Shown here: in pieces, positions 51,525-59,671 of the stretch
Layout: each line of letters starts with the position of its first letter
How positions within the stretch are numbered: the first letter of the stretch is position 1
Assembly: GCA_934476515.1 (NCBI GenBank)
Contig: CAKSNZ010000004.1
Location: 1-64,000, forward strand
Direction of reading: 5' to 3'
Length of the DNA: 64,000 bases
From: an uncultured Ruminococcus sp.
GTDB lineage: Bacteria; Bacillota; Clostridia; Oscillospirales; Acutalibacteraceae
Program-made: the position numbers and the translations under genes
The notes under the pieces: generated by a model
The model's input: only the letters and a program-made list of their open reading frames with translations
Databases searched by the model: none
Told to the model about the DNA's origin: nothing

Positions 51525-52073
51525 TTAATTTTCTTGTAGTTGCTTTTTACCTTTCTTTTTTGCCATTATTAAGAGAACTGCACCAACAAGAGCCATAACT
51601 ATACCTATGTAAAATAAGTAGTAACCAATGCCCCAATTATAAGCATTTCTCATAAGACCTCTATCTCTAAAGTCCCAACCTAAAAATGTAAATACACCAA
51701 AAGCCAACACATCAGATATTATTAGTGGAATAGGCTTTTTCAGTAAAGCAAAAATCAATGATAAAAGTGAGAATATTCCTATGCCTACAACTATCACAAC
51801 ATAGATTATGCCCACAGATGACTGATGTAAAATCTCTTTACTGTTACTGCTGTACATACTAGCATACTGAACCATAGAAACATTTTTCACATCACTTACT
51901 TTAATATCAGTATTACTATAAGCTACTGCCTCAGGGTAAGAATCTATTCTTTCAGCAAACTCCTTAGTAGCTGAAGTATAAGGTAAGAAAATTGTCAGTA
52001 TCATTAATGCTGAACCGATAACTGCCACAATGAAAGGGATAAATAAATTATTTTTCTTCTGTAAAGTGTCCAT
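51525..52073 (-). CDS. Four-TM membrane protein, hypothetical
   Basis: 182 residues with four hydrophobic helices. The first is followed by an extracellular loop of about 65 residues (near 33-90) rich in Ser/Tyr/Val, and the last by a basic tail KKKGKKQLQEN. I do not recognise the family. ATG 52073 is chosen because GGAGGG lies just before it; GTG 52085 overlaps that site. It starts 14 bases after the lipoprotein gene stop, so both are one unit. Confidence 0.65.
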   Translation of the reverse strand: MDTLQKKNNLFIPFIVAVIGSALMILTIFLPYTSATKEFAERIDSYPEAVAYSNTDIKVSDVKNVSMVQYASMYSSNSKEILHQSSVGIIYVVIVVGIGIFSLLSLIFALLKKPIPLIISDVLAFGVFTFLGWDFRDRGLMRNAYNWGIGYYLFYIGIVMALVGAVLLIMAKKKGKKQLQEN

Positions 52074-52087
52074 ATTGCCCTCCACTA

Positions 52088-52930
52088 TCAGTTAGCAACT
52101 TCTGCAAGTTTCTTTGTAATACGAGCATTAACTTCATTATAATAAGCCAAATCTGCAGTAGAAAGGTCCTCTGACTTAATATCATTAAGTTTTTGCATCA
52201 TATCGCTATACTTAGTCATATAGTCAGCATAATCACTTGCCATTGATGTAATATCAGTTGAATTTTTATACTTTTTCATAAAGTCAACATAGTCATTGAA
52301 GAATTCTTCATAACTATCCATTGTTGCCTTAAAGTCAGCATTGACACCACTTGATGAATTTGACTTTTTGCTTGTTGTTTTCTTAGTGGTCTTAGGCTTA
52401 GTTGCTTTCGGTTTTGTAGCCTTTGGCTTAGTTGTTTTAGGCTTTGTTGCAACAGTTGTTTCTTCTTCATCCGGAGCATCTAACCATATTTCCATAGTTT
52501 GATTTACTTTATCATAATAAAGTGATAATTCATATCCACTTGCATCTTTAGCACTATAATTATCATCATAATAATCATAATCTACTGTAAATCCGTTAGT
52601 CTTACAATCTTTCATATACTGGGTAAAGTCACTTTTTGCTACTCCAGCTAAGGTAATCTGTAAATAATCAGAACTATCACTAGCTATTTCACCTATATTT
52701 GATTTTGGTTCAGGTAGCCTGCCGGCAATACCATCAGAAGGCCATTCAATTTCCTCATATTCTTCACCGTCAGAATTTGTAGCTTTTGTTACCTCAGTTG
52801 TTGTTTTTTCTTTAGAAGATGAACTGTCTTTACTGTTATCACTTCCACAACCGGTAAACACCACACCTGATGTTCCCACAACCAATAGAGCCATAACCGT
52901 ACATAAAATTTTCTTAGCAGGGTTTTTCAT
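52088..52930 (-). CDS. Lipoprotein with C-terminal DUF6591 domain
   Basis: 280 residues. Lipobox VFTGC (Cys ~28), a Ser/Thr-rich stretch, an N-terminal globular domain of ~100 residues (WPSDGIAGRLPEPKSNIG...), a Lys/Pro/Thr linker (repeats of TKPKA, ~162-190), and an alpha-helical C-terminal domain of ~80 residues (DFKATMDSYEEFFNDYVDFM) matching DUF6591. It sits on the outer face of the membrane. Function unknown. The TKPK linker is typical of wall-crossing spacers. AGGAGG precedes the ATG. Confidence 0.75.
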   Translation of the reverse strand: MKNPAKKILCTVMALLVVGTSGVVFTGCGSDNSKDSSSSKEKTTTEVTKATNSDGEEYEEIEWPSDGIAGRLPEPKSNIGEIASDSSDYLQITLAGVAKSDFTQYMKDCKTNGFTVDYDYYDDNYSAKDASGYELSLYYDKVNQTMEIWLDAPDEEETTVATKPKTTKPKATKPKATKPKTTKKTTSKKSNSSSGVNADFKATMDSYEEFFNDYVDFMKKYKNSTDITSMASDYADYMTKYSDMMQKLNDIKSEDLSTADLAYYNEVNARITKKLAEVAN

Positions 52931-52976
52931 ATTAATTCCTCCTTATTTGAATTCCCTGTCTATATAGTAAATTATT

Positions 52977-53006
52977 ATTATAGCTATTTGTTATGCTACT
53001 AGCATA
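52977..53006 (-). promoter_or_regulatory. Promoter region of the DUF6591 lipoprotein with a palindrome at -35
   Basis: A minus-strand TATAAT (52977-52982) is preceded 17 bp upstream by a poor -35. The perfect palindrome TATGCTA-C-TAGCATA (52992-53006) covers that -35, suggesting a regulator site. Confidence 0.5.
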
Positions 53007-53055
53007 CAACCAATGTAAAAAAATAGGGTATAATATTATACAATTTAACATATTA

Positions 53056-54096
53056 TTATACTTTGTCCAACAATAAAGTAAGGTTAGGAATTATCACCAT
53101 AAGGGCTACACCAATAATTTTCAGTAATGTTTTTTTACTTTTCTGAGTGCCTTTACCTAAGAACCTACTGATGTTTCCCACATCAAAGAAACATATATAG
53201 GGTACTAAAGACCAAGCAACAAAACCATTTATTAAACTCTCAACATCACCATTGATAAAAGTTACATCAATAGCACAGTATAGTAAAATAAAATAAAGTA
53301 CATATCCAATTATAGCGATAACCTTATGTGAAGTTTTGTTACTGCGAAAACCGGGTAGATTAAGCAAGAAATTATCGGCAAATGACAACTTTTCATTACC
53401 GTTACCCTGTAATGCAAGTTTCATTTGATACACATTGGAATATCTGTCCTCTTCCTTGATTTGGGTTGCTTTCTTAACTATTGACGCATATTTACCACTA
53501 CACAATTTTTCATTAGGCATTTTACCTGTTAGCATAAAGTTAAGCAATACACCCATAGCATAAATATCTGCACCAAAACCGGTTTGGGTAAAACCGAATT
53601 GTTCAGGAGAAGCATAACCTGCTGTACCCATTACTGTAGTATCTCTGGAGGCACTTTGCTTTCTTTCTCGTGAAATATTAAAGTCAATTAGCTTAATGTT
53701 TCCCTCGTAATCCACCATAACATTGTTTGGTGTAATATCCCTATGGATAATGTTTCTGTTGTGCAAACTTTCCACACCACTACAAAGTTGTACCATCCAC
53801 TTTTCAGCAATTTTAGGGTCAACTCCCATTTTGTTATAAACAATTTTATCCAAGTTATTGCCAAATACAAATTCACATAGGCAATTACAGTTTATACCGT
53901 CATCCATAACATCATATATTTCCATCAAGTTAGGGTGTTTAATTTTCATTATATCCTTCAAAACAGGAAGGTTCTGTCTTGGCAAAATTTTTAGAATCAT
54001 TTGTCTTTGTAAGTAATCATTATACACAACAACAGTGTTTTTATTTATCTGACCAATCTCTCTAAATTGCCAAAGAAGTAATTTACTTTTATCCAT
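53056..54096 (-). CDS. Atypical Ser/Thr protein kinase with membrane C-terminus
   Basis: 346 residues. The Hanks-type kinase domain spans ~10-250: Lys36 in MILKILPR, HRDITPNN (118-125), DFN (138-140) in place of DFG, and GTAGYASPEQF as the activation/SPE segment. The Gly-rich loop is poor and no clear helix-C Glu is seen, so activity may be reduced. Three to four TM helices follow (~255-346), with no PASTA repeats. It is divergent from an XRE-like regulator gene and upstream of the lipoprotein pair. Confidence 0.85.
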   Translation of the reverse strand: MDKSKLLLWQFREIGQINKNTVVVYNDYLQRQMILKILPRQNLPVLKDIMKIKHPNLMEIYDVMDDGINCNCLCEFVFGNNLDKIVYNKMGVDPKIAEKWMVQLCSGVESLHNRNIIHRDITPNNVMVDYEGNIKLIDFNISRERKQSASRDTTVMGTAGYASPEQFGFTQTGFGADIYAMGVLLNFMLTGKMPNEKLCSGKYASIVKKATQIKEEDRYSNVYQMKLALQGNGNEKLSFADNFLLNLPGFRSNKTSHKVIAIIGYVLYFILLYCAIDVTFINGDVESLINGFVAWSLVPYICFFDVGNISRFLGKGTQKSKKTLLKIIGVALMVIIPNLTLLLDKV

Positions 54097-54164
54097 TACA
54101 TACCCCTTGATAATTTGCTAAAAATATTATAACATATAAAATATAGATATAAAAGAGGTTTACT

Positions 54165-54587
54165 ATGAACAAGAAAACAGATGATCTTTTTAAAATCTTA
54201 GAAAACGGTGAAAATATAGGGGAGTATTTCTCTGAAAATATTGAAGAAATTTATCCCGATAGCATACCGGAAATTTTGGCTTATTTTCTGAAAGAAAAAG
54301 GCTTAACAAAAAGCCAAGTCCTAGACAATAGCCTTATTGAAAAGCACTATGGCTACCAGATTTTTTCCGGTACAAAAAAGCCCAGTAGGGATAAAGTTAT
54401 TATGCTATGCTTTGGTATGGGACTTAACCTTAGGGAAACTCAGTCTTTCCTAAAGAAATGTACATATAGTGAACTTTATCCAAGGAATAGGCGAGATGCT
54501 GTTGTAATCTTTTGTTTGCAACACGATTGCTCTATTATGGAAACCAATGATATACTTTACGAATACAGTTTACCTGTTTTTATGTAA
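54165..54587 (+). CDS. XRE-like helix-turn-helix protein
   Basis: 140 residues with an HTH-like region: IPEILAYFLKEKGLTKSQVLDNSLIEKHYGYQIFSGTKKPSRDKV pattern at about 33-77 (read as separate helices), followed by a helical tail. The GTKKPSRDKVIMLCFGMGL motif resembles XRE proteins found beside Ser/Thr kinases in Clostridia. It may regulate or partner the divergent kinase gene, which starts 68 bases away. AAGAGG lies before the ATG. Confidence 0.7.
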   Translation: MNKKTDDLFKILENGENIGEYFSENIEEIYPDSIPEILAYFLKEKGLTKSQVLDNSLIEKHYGYQIFSGTKKPSRDKVIMLCFGMGLNLRETQSFLKKCTYSELYPRNRRDAVVIFCLQHDCSIMETNDILYEYSLPVFM

Positions 54588-54622
54588 AAAAATCTGCACC
54601 TCATTTGAAGTGCAGATTTTTT
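54587..54622. terminator. Bidirectional terminator between the XRE and tatD genes
   Basis: AAATCTGCAC (54590-54599) pairs with GTGCAGATTT (54610-54619), with A runs before and T runs after, so it works on both strands. Confidence 0.85.
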
Positions 54623-54676
54623 CGTTATTTACAGTTTTTTCTGTATATATAAATGTGTTTTACCACTATTCATACC

Positions 54677-55441
54677 TTATTTAATGCCATACATTCTTTT
54701 GGCATTTTCTGTTGTAATGTTGATTAGCTCTTGTGTGTCCATATTTTTGATTTCAGCAATCTTTTCAGCAATATAACTGATATATGAACTATCATTTCTT
54801 TTTCCTCTATAAGGCACAGGAGCTAAGTAAGGAGCATCTGTCTCAAGTAGTAGTCTGTCAACAGGTACTGCCTTTGCTACTTCTACCGGCACTCTGGCAT
54901 TCTTAAAAGTAACAACACCACCAAGAGAAATGTACATACCCAGCTTTAGGACTTCCTTTAACATTTCTGTACTGCCACTGTAACAATGCAAAAGTCCCTT
55001 TGGCTTATACTTTTTCAGTAACTCCATACTGTCGCCATGAGCCTCTCTGTCGTGAAAGACTACCGGCATATTAAGGTCATTGGCAAGTTTAAGCTGAGAT
55101 TTTACAACCTCTATCTGCTTATCCTTTGGAATATCCCAATGATAATCAAGTCCGATTTCACCAATGGCAACTATCTTCTTATTTTCAGATATTTCTGCCA
55201 CTTTGTCAAGATAATTTTCTTGTAAATTTTCTAAACATTCAGGATGAATACCAACTGTACCATACACAAAGTCGTATTTACTGCAAAGGTCAAGTACAGT
55301 TTTCACATTTTCAAGGTCTGTGCCGTTAGTTACAACACCACAAACACCTTTACCGGGTAAACTTTCCACAAGACTATATCTATCTTCATCAAACCATTCG
55401 TCATCATAGTGACAATGACCGTCAAAAATATTGTTATACAT
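54677..55441 (-). CDS. tatD: TatD-family DNase
   Basis: 254 residues, a metal-dependent TIM barrel. HCHYDD (HxH-like) near residue 10, AIGEIGLDYHW near 90, MPVVFHDREAHGD, LLHCYSG and LLLETDAPYLAP. TatD enzymes are 3'-5' exonucleases acting in DNA repair or RNA turnover. It lies 54 bases after metG on the same strand, the common metG-tatD order in Firmicutes, with a perfect hairpin between them. Confidence 0.93.
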   Translation of the reverse strand: MYNNIFDGHCHYDDEWFDEDRYSLVESLPGKGVCGVVTNGTDLENVKTVLDLCSKYDFVYGTVGIHPECLENLQENYLDKVAEISENKKIVAIGEIGLDYHWDIPKDKQIEVVKSQLKLANDLNMPVVFHDREAHGDSMELLKKYKPKGLLHCYSGSTEMLKEVLKLGMYISLGGVVTFKNARVPVEVAKAVPVDRLLLETDAPYLAPVPYRGKRNDSSYISYIAEKIAEIKNMDTQELINITTENAKRMYGIK

Positions 55442-55452
55442 ATATTCTCCAC

Positions 55453-55483
55453 TATTAGAGGTTAGAAGAACTAACCTCTAATA
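55453..55483 (-). other. Perfect 13-bp hairpin between metG and tatD
   Basis: TATTAGAGGTTAG (55453-55465) pairs with CTAACCTCTAATA (55471-55483) around 5 bases. No T run follows on the minus strand; the tatD ribosome-binding site comes next. It may be a processing or mRNA-stability element. Confidence 0.6.
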
Positions 55484-55495
55484 CTTTAAGTAAAA

Positions 55496-57445
55496 TTAAG
55501 AAATTTTGCTACCTGCAGGAATTTCATTATCTAGGAAGATAACCTTTACATCATCACCGGTACTTGCAGCAAGAATCATACCGTTGCTTTCAACGCCACA
55601 AAGTTTTGCAGGTTTTAAGTTAGCAACAAGAACAATCTTCTTGCCAACAAGTTCATCAGGCTTATAATAAGGAGAAATACCTGAAGCAACTGTTCTGTCC
55701 TTTTCACCGTCAAATACTGTTAGTTTTAATAACTTCTTAGACTTCTTAATAGGTTCACAAGCCTTGATTTCACCAACACGAAGTTCTACCTTTGCAAAAT
55801 CATCAATACCGATTTGTGCAAGGCCTTCAATCTTTGGTGCAGTTTTCTTTTCGTTCTTCTTTGCTTCTTCTTGCTTTGCATGAATTTCAGCAAGTAACTT
55901 TTCAGAATCAAGTCTGTTAAATAGAGGAACTGCCTTGTTAACCTTTACACCCGGCTTTAATGTGCCAAATGAATCAAGTGTATCGTAATCCTTATTGTCA
56001 CAATTTAGCTGTTCCATAATCTTGTCTGATGTTTCAGGCATAAATGGTGAAAGTAAAATTGCAATATATCTGATACTTTCAAGTAGGTTGTAAAGTACTG
56101 TACCAAGTCTTGCTTTCTTTTCTTCATCCTTAGCTAATGCCCAAGGCATTGTTTCATCAATGTACTTGTTGCATCTCTTTGCTAAAGCTACAATAGCTTC
56201 TAGTGCATCAGCAACTCTATATGTTGTTAGTAGTTCATCAACCTTTTTAACTGTATCAGTACAAGCAGTCTTGATTTCAAAGTCAAGAACTTCTTCAGCA
56301 GTTGGTTCTTGAATAACACCATCAAAATACTTGTTGTTCATAGCAATAGTACGGTTAACTAAGTTACCGATTGTATTAGCTAGGTCAGAGTTATATCTTT
56401 CGAAGATTGTTTCATATGTGATAGAACCATCGGATGCATAAGGCATTTCTGATAGTAGGTAATATCTAACTGCATCAACACCGATTAGCTTTACAAGGTC
56501 ATCAGCATAAATAACATTACCTCTTGATTTACTCATTTTGTCCTGGCCGAATAGTAGCCATGGATGAGCAAATACCTGTTTAGGTAGTGGTTCACCAAGA
56601 GCCATTAGCATAATTGGCCAATAGATTGTGTGGAATCTTAGAATATCCTTACCGATAATATGAACATCAGCAGGCCAATACTTTCTGTACTTGTCGCTAT
56701 TTTCGCCACAATCATAACCTAAAGCAGTGATATAGTTTGATAGTGCATCAATCCATACATAAATAACATGCTTAGGGTCAAAGTCAACAGGAATACCCCA
56801 CTTAAATGATGTACGACTAACACATAAATCCTGAATACCCGGTTTAATAAAGTTATTAACCATTTCCTTTTTACGGCTTTCAGGATAAATGAAGTTAGGA
56901 TGTTCTTCAATAAAGTCCTCTAGTTGTTTCTGATACTTAGATAGCTTTAGGAAATATGCTTCTTCCTTAGCAGGTTTTACTTCTCTGCCACAGTCAGGAC
57001 ACTTACCGTCAACTAACTGGCTTTCTGTCCAGAAACTTTCGCAAGGTGTACAGTAAAGACCTTCGTATTCGCCCTTATAAATATCACCTTGGTCATATAA
57101 TTTCTTAAATATCTTTTGAACTGTCTTTTCGTGATGTTCGTCAGTTGTTCTAATAAAGTGATCGTAAGTTGTATTTAATAGGTCACAAATTTCTTTAATT
57201 TCTCCGGCAACCTTATCAACATATTCCTTAGGAGTTACACCGGCTGCCTCAGCATATTCTTCAATCTTCTGACCATGTTCGTCAGTACCTGTACAGAAGA
57301 ATACATCGTAGCCCTGCATTCGCTTATATCTTGCAATAGCATCTGTCATAACAATTTCGTAACTGTTACCTATATGTGGTTTTCTTGAAGTGTAAGCGAT
57401 AGCAGTTGTAATATAAAATTTCTCTTTATCGCACTTTTTACACAT
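55496..57445 (-). CDS. metG: Methionyl-tRNA synthetase
   Basis: 649 residues. Class I catalytic domain with PHIGNSYE (HIGH-like), a zinc knuckle C-x2-C...C-x2-C (YCTPCESFW, CPDCG), KMSKSRGN near 300, an anticodon-binding helical domain, and a C-terminal EMAP/tRNA-binding OB domain (DFAKVELRVGEI). It charges both tRNA-Met types. ATG 57445 follows AAGGAG; upstream in-frame codons to 57532 lack a ribosome-binding site and match nothing. Confidence 0.97.
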   Translation of the reverse strand: MCKKCDKEKFYITTAIAYTSRKPHIGNSYEIVMTDAIARYKRMQGYDVFFCTGTDEHGQKIEEYAEAAGVTPKEYVDKVAGEIKEICDLLNTTYDHFIRTTDEHHEKTVQKIFKKLYDQGDIYKGEYEGLYCTPCESFWTESQLVDGKCPDCGREVKPAKEEAYFLKLSKYQKQLEDFIEEHPNFIYPESRKKEMVNNFIKPGIQDLCVSRTSFKWGIPVDFDPKHVIYVWIDALSNYITALGYDCGENSDKYRKYWPADVHIIGKDILRFHTIYWPIMLMALGEPLPKQVFAHPWLLFGQDKMSKSRGNVIYADDLVKLIGVDAVRYYLLSEMPYASDGSITYETIFERYNSDLANTIGNLVNRTIAMNNKYFDGVIQEPTAEEVLDFEIKTACTDTVKKVDELLTTYRVADALEAIVALAKRCNKYIDETMPWALAKDEEKKARLGTVLYNLLESIRYIAILLSPFMPETSDKIMEQLNCDNKDYDTLDSFGTLKPGVKVNKAVPLFNRLDSEKLLAEIHAKQEEAKKNEKKTAPKIEGLAQIGIDDFAKVELRVGEIKACEPIKKSKKLLKLTVFDGEKDRTVASGISPYYKPDELVGKKIVLVANLKPAKLCGVESNGMILAASTGDDVKVIFLDNEIPAGSKIS

Positions 57446-57739
57446 AATACTCACTCCTTGTCCCATAATATCATTATTAATTGTGTAGTAACACTTATAT
57501 TTCATTATAACAAAGTGAAGATAAAAATGCAATTAATATGTATTAATTTATATTAATTCTCATATAATATATTAGTATTTTAAATTTATTCTTTAATTCT
57601 CTTCTAAATTTCACTCAAATTTTAAAAATTAAAAAACTTAAACAACAAGAATTTATCTACTCAAAAGTCATTTTAAACTTATTTAAACACCGATTTTACG
57701 ATAATTTAAAAAGTTTTTTATATTTTTTATATATAGCCC
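57446..57739. other. AT-rich intergenic region between metG and the initiator tRNA
   Basis: About 290 bases of very AT-rich sequence between the divergent metG and tRNA genes. I see no ORF with a ribosome-binding site, no strong hairpin and no repeat. Confidence 0.55.
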
Positions 57740-57768
57740 TTGACAAGTATATATAGATTTGATATACT
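57740..57768 (+). promoter_or_regulatory. Promoter of the initiator tRNA gene
   Basis: TTGACA (57740-57745), 17 bp, TATACT (57763-57768). Confidence 0.8.
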
Positions 57769-57774
57769 GTATTT

Positions 57775-57800
57775 ACGCCAAGAGGAATTGGCGTGTTTTT
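57775..57800 (+). other. Small hairpin and T-tract before the initiator tRNA
   Basis: ACGCCA (57775-57780) pairs with TGGCGT (57789-57794), followed by GTTTTT. It lies at the transcript 5' end and could be an early terminator or a processing signal. Confidence 0.45.
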
Positions 57801-57808
57801 ATGAATAT

Positions 57809-57885
<77 letters not shown>

Positions 57886-57888
57886 ACA

Positions 57889-57917
57889 AGGCACTAGTTT
57901 CTCAACTAGTGCTTTTT
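57889..57917 (+). terminator. Terminator of the initiator tRNA
   Basis: GCACTAGT (57891-57898) pairs with ACTAGTGC (57905-57912), followed by TTTTT. Confidence 0.88.
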
Positions 57918-57939
57918 CTTTTATTATTTATATATTGTA

Positions 57940-57968
57940 TTGATTTTTCTTTATATATATCATATAAT
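57940..57968 (+). promoter_or_regulatory. Promoter of the candidate small RNA
   Basis: TTGATT (57940-57945), 17 bp, TATAAT (57963-57968). Transcription would start near 57975. Confidence 0.65.
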
Positions 57969-58001
57969 ATAAGTGTAGAAAGAACGATTTGATTGCTCGT
58001 T

Positions 58002-58072
58002 TTATTGGTGCTCACCACCATTTAAGAGCAGACTTAGTTATTGGTGCTCACCACCACTTAAGGGTAGAGTTA
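58002..58072 (+). repeat. Two 35-bp tandem repeats within the small RNA
   Basis: Copies at 58002-58036 and 58038-58072, period 36. The first 19 bases, TTATTGGTGCTCACCACCA, are identical; the second parts differ at a few positions. Confidence 0.85.
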
Positions 58073-58084
58073 AGCAATCAGCTA

Positions 58085-58117
58085 AAGGGAGAAGAGAAAT
58101 CTTCTTCCTTTTCTTTT
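58085..58117 (+). terminator. Terminator of the candidate small RNA
   Basis: AAGGGAGAAGA (58085-58095) pairs with TCTTCTTCCTT (58100-58110) around GAAA, with one G-U pair, followed by TTCTTTTT. Confidence 0.88.
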
Positions 58118-58133
58118 TATAAATTGATTTATA

Positions 58134-58162
58134 TTGTAAAACAAATAAAATTTAGCTATAAT
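58134..58162 (+). promoter_or_regulatory. Promoter of the FliB-like gene
   Basis: TTGTAA (58134-58139), 17 bp, TATAAT (58157-58162). Confidence 0.6.
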
Positions 58163-58217
58163 AAAAATAGAGATATTACATAAGAAGTAGAAAGTCACAC
58201 CTTTCTTTGGAGGAAAT

Positions 58218-59216
58218 ATGGTAACTGTAAAACCGGATTATTATGATGATTTTAGGTGCTTAATGGGAGAATGTCCCTCATCTTGTTGCACATTATGGCA
58301 GATTGATGTTGACGAGAAAGCATATGAATATTATCAAAAGTTAGACACACCATACGGTGAATACATAAGAAGTCAAATTGATAACATTGGGGATGAACAT
58401 TGGATTAAGGTTTACAATGGCAGATGTGCATTCTTAAATGATGAAAATTTATGTGATATGCACTGTCAGATTGGACCTAAGCATATGGCATTTACTTGTA
58501 GGCAATATCCTGACTTTACTATTGCTTGCGATACATATGAAGTTACCGGCAGAACCTTATCCTGTCCATATGTGGCTAACAGAATTGTCAGAGAAAAATC
58601 TAAAACAAAGTTAATTGTTGAAGGCAAATCTAATGATGAATATGAAAATGAAATTTTCCACATTGTAAATAAGTGCATAGAAATTGCACAAGATGACTCT
58701 ATAAAATATCGTGATAGAGAAAAAGCCATTATTGACTATATCCGTAAAGAACAAATGTACCTTGTAGAGAAATTCAAGGTTGATGAAATCTTTATGACCG
58801 AGGATAACAAAACAATATGGGACTATTGCGACACATTAAACAGTCTAAATGTTGTAACTGAAAAGTGGCCTAAAATTCTCAGCCAACTTGAAGAACTTGA
58901 ATATTCCGAAAATGATATTGTAAAATTTGAAGAATATTTAGGTGACAGAGAAAAGGAATATGAAAATATTTTAGTCTATTTCCTATACAAACACATTATG
59001 TATGGCACAAATGATGGTAATGTATTTCAGAGAGTTAGGTTTGCTATTATTGCAACAAGAATTATCTTTATGGTTGGACTGATGAAATTCATTGAAAATG
59101 AGGAATTTACAACAGAAGATAATATTAAAGTAGCATATATTTTCAGCAAAGAAATTGAACATGATGATGAAAATATTGATATCATCTTGGAAGATATTTC
59201 TCTGGGTATGATTTAG
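58218..59216 (+). CDS. FliB-like putative lysine-N-methylase
   Basis: 332 residues. The N-terminal ~120 residues hold a Cys cluster typical of the FliB/YkgJ-type Fe-S family: DDFRCLMGECPSSCCTLWQID, GRCAFLN, LCDMHCQIGP, FTCRQYPD and TLSCPYVA. FliB methylates flagellin lysines in enterobacteria. No flagellar gene is in the window, so the target here may be another protein. The C-terminal half is helical. GGAGG precedes the ATG. It has its own promoter. Confidence 0.8.
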   Translation: MVTVKPDYYDDFRCLMGECPSSCCTLWQIDVDEKAYEYYQKLDTPYGEYIRSQIDNIGDEHWIKVYNGRCAFLNDENLCDMHCQIGPKHMAFTCRQYPDFTIACDTYEVTGRTLSCPYVANRIVREKSKTKLIVEGKSNDEYENEIFHIVNKCIEIAQDDSIKYRDREKAIIDYIRKEQMYLVEKFKVDEIFMTEDNKTIWDYCDTLNSLNVVTEKWPKILSQLEELEYSENDIVKFEEYLGDREKEYENILVYFLYKHIMYGTNDGNVFQRVRFAIIATRIIFMVGLMKFIENEEFTTEDNIKVAYIFSKEIEHDDENIDIILEDISLGMI

Positions 59217-59262
59217 ACAATTTTCTCAGCAATTACCGGTATAATTATTATTGGTGATTAAT

Positions 59263-59613
59263 TTGAAGAAAATATTTATATTATTATTTTGTGCTGTTAT
59301 GTTGTCGGTAACTTTCTGTGGTTGCAGTAATAATGATGAAGAACTTAGAAAGGTTAATAATAACTCAACTAAGGTTTCCACAAAAGTTAAAGTTCCTCCA
59401 TTTAATAGGAATTTAAATTCTGACACCCCAACTACTGCAAATAAAAGTGAAGTTAAAGAAAACACAACTGAATTTTCCACAATCTCAAAAGAAAATGTGG
59501 AAAAAGAAATTGAAAAATCAACCACAAAATCTAATAATTTCAAAAGTAAAAACAAAAATAAGCCTACTAAAAATAAAGAAAAATCTACATTATCATTTTT
59601 TGATGAAGATTAG
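59263..59613 (+). CDS. Small lipoprotein, hypothetical
   Basis: 116 residues from TTG 59263, which lies 6 bases after GGTGAT, the ribosome-binding pattern common here. Lipoprotein signal KKIFILLFCAVMLSVTFCGC with Cys ~20. The mature part is a low-complexity Asn/Lys/Thr/Ser-rich tail with no recognisable domain. It follows the FliB-like gene by 46 bases and may be in its unit. Function unknown. Confidence 0.6.
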   Translation: MKKIFILLFCAVMLSVTFCGCSNNDEELRKVNNNSTKVSTKVKVPPFNRNLNSDTPTTANKSEVKENTTEFSTISKENVEKEIEKSTTKSNNFKSKNKNKPTKNKEKSTLSFFDED

Positions 59614-59623
59614 TAGGCAACAG

Positions 59624-59658
59624 AAAACCCATTTCTAAATAGAAATGGGTTTTGTTAT
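59624..59658. terminator. Bidirectional terminator between the lipoprotein and dnaJ genes
   Basis: AAAACCCATTTCT (59624-59636) pairs with AGAAATGGGTTTT (59641-59653) around AAAT. Both strands have T-rich ends. Confidence 0.85.
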
Positions 59659-59671
59659 ATAATATTAAAAA

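Larger units (their letters stand above)
57975..58117 (+). ncRNA. Candidate small RNA with two copies of one hairpin
   Basis: A promoter-to-terminator unit of about 140 bases without a credible ORF. TGATTGCT (57990-57997) pairs with AGCAATCA (58073-58080), closing a region with two near-identical 35-bp repeats (58002-58036 and 58038-58072). Each can fold as TGGTG-CTCAC-CACCA. A strong terminator follows. The next gene has its own promoter, so this looks like an independent RNA rather than a leader. I do not recognise a known family. Confidence 0.6.

Noticed and set aside
58002..58072. Two 35-bp repeats as a CRISPR remnant
   Set aside because: There are only two copies with a 1-bp gap, no spacers and no cas genes; the hairpins fit a small RNA better.
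57989..58183. A 64-codon frame encoding a repeated IGAHHHLR peptide
   Set aside because: It lies inside the structured repeat unit, starts with a non-ATG codon without a good ribosome-binding site, and runs through the terminator. The repeat comes from the DNA duplication.
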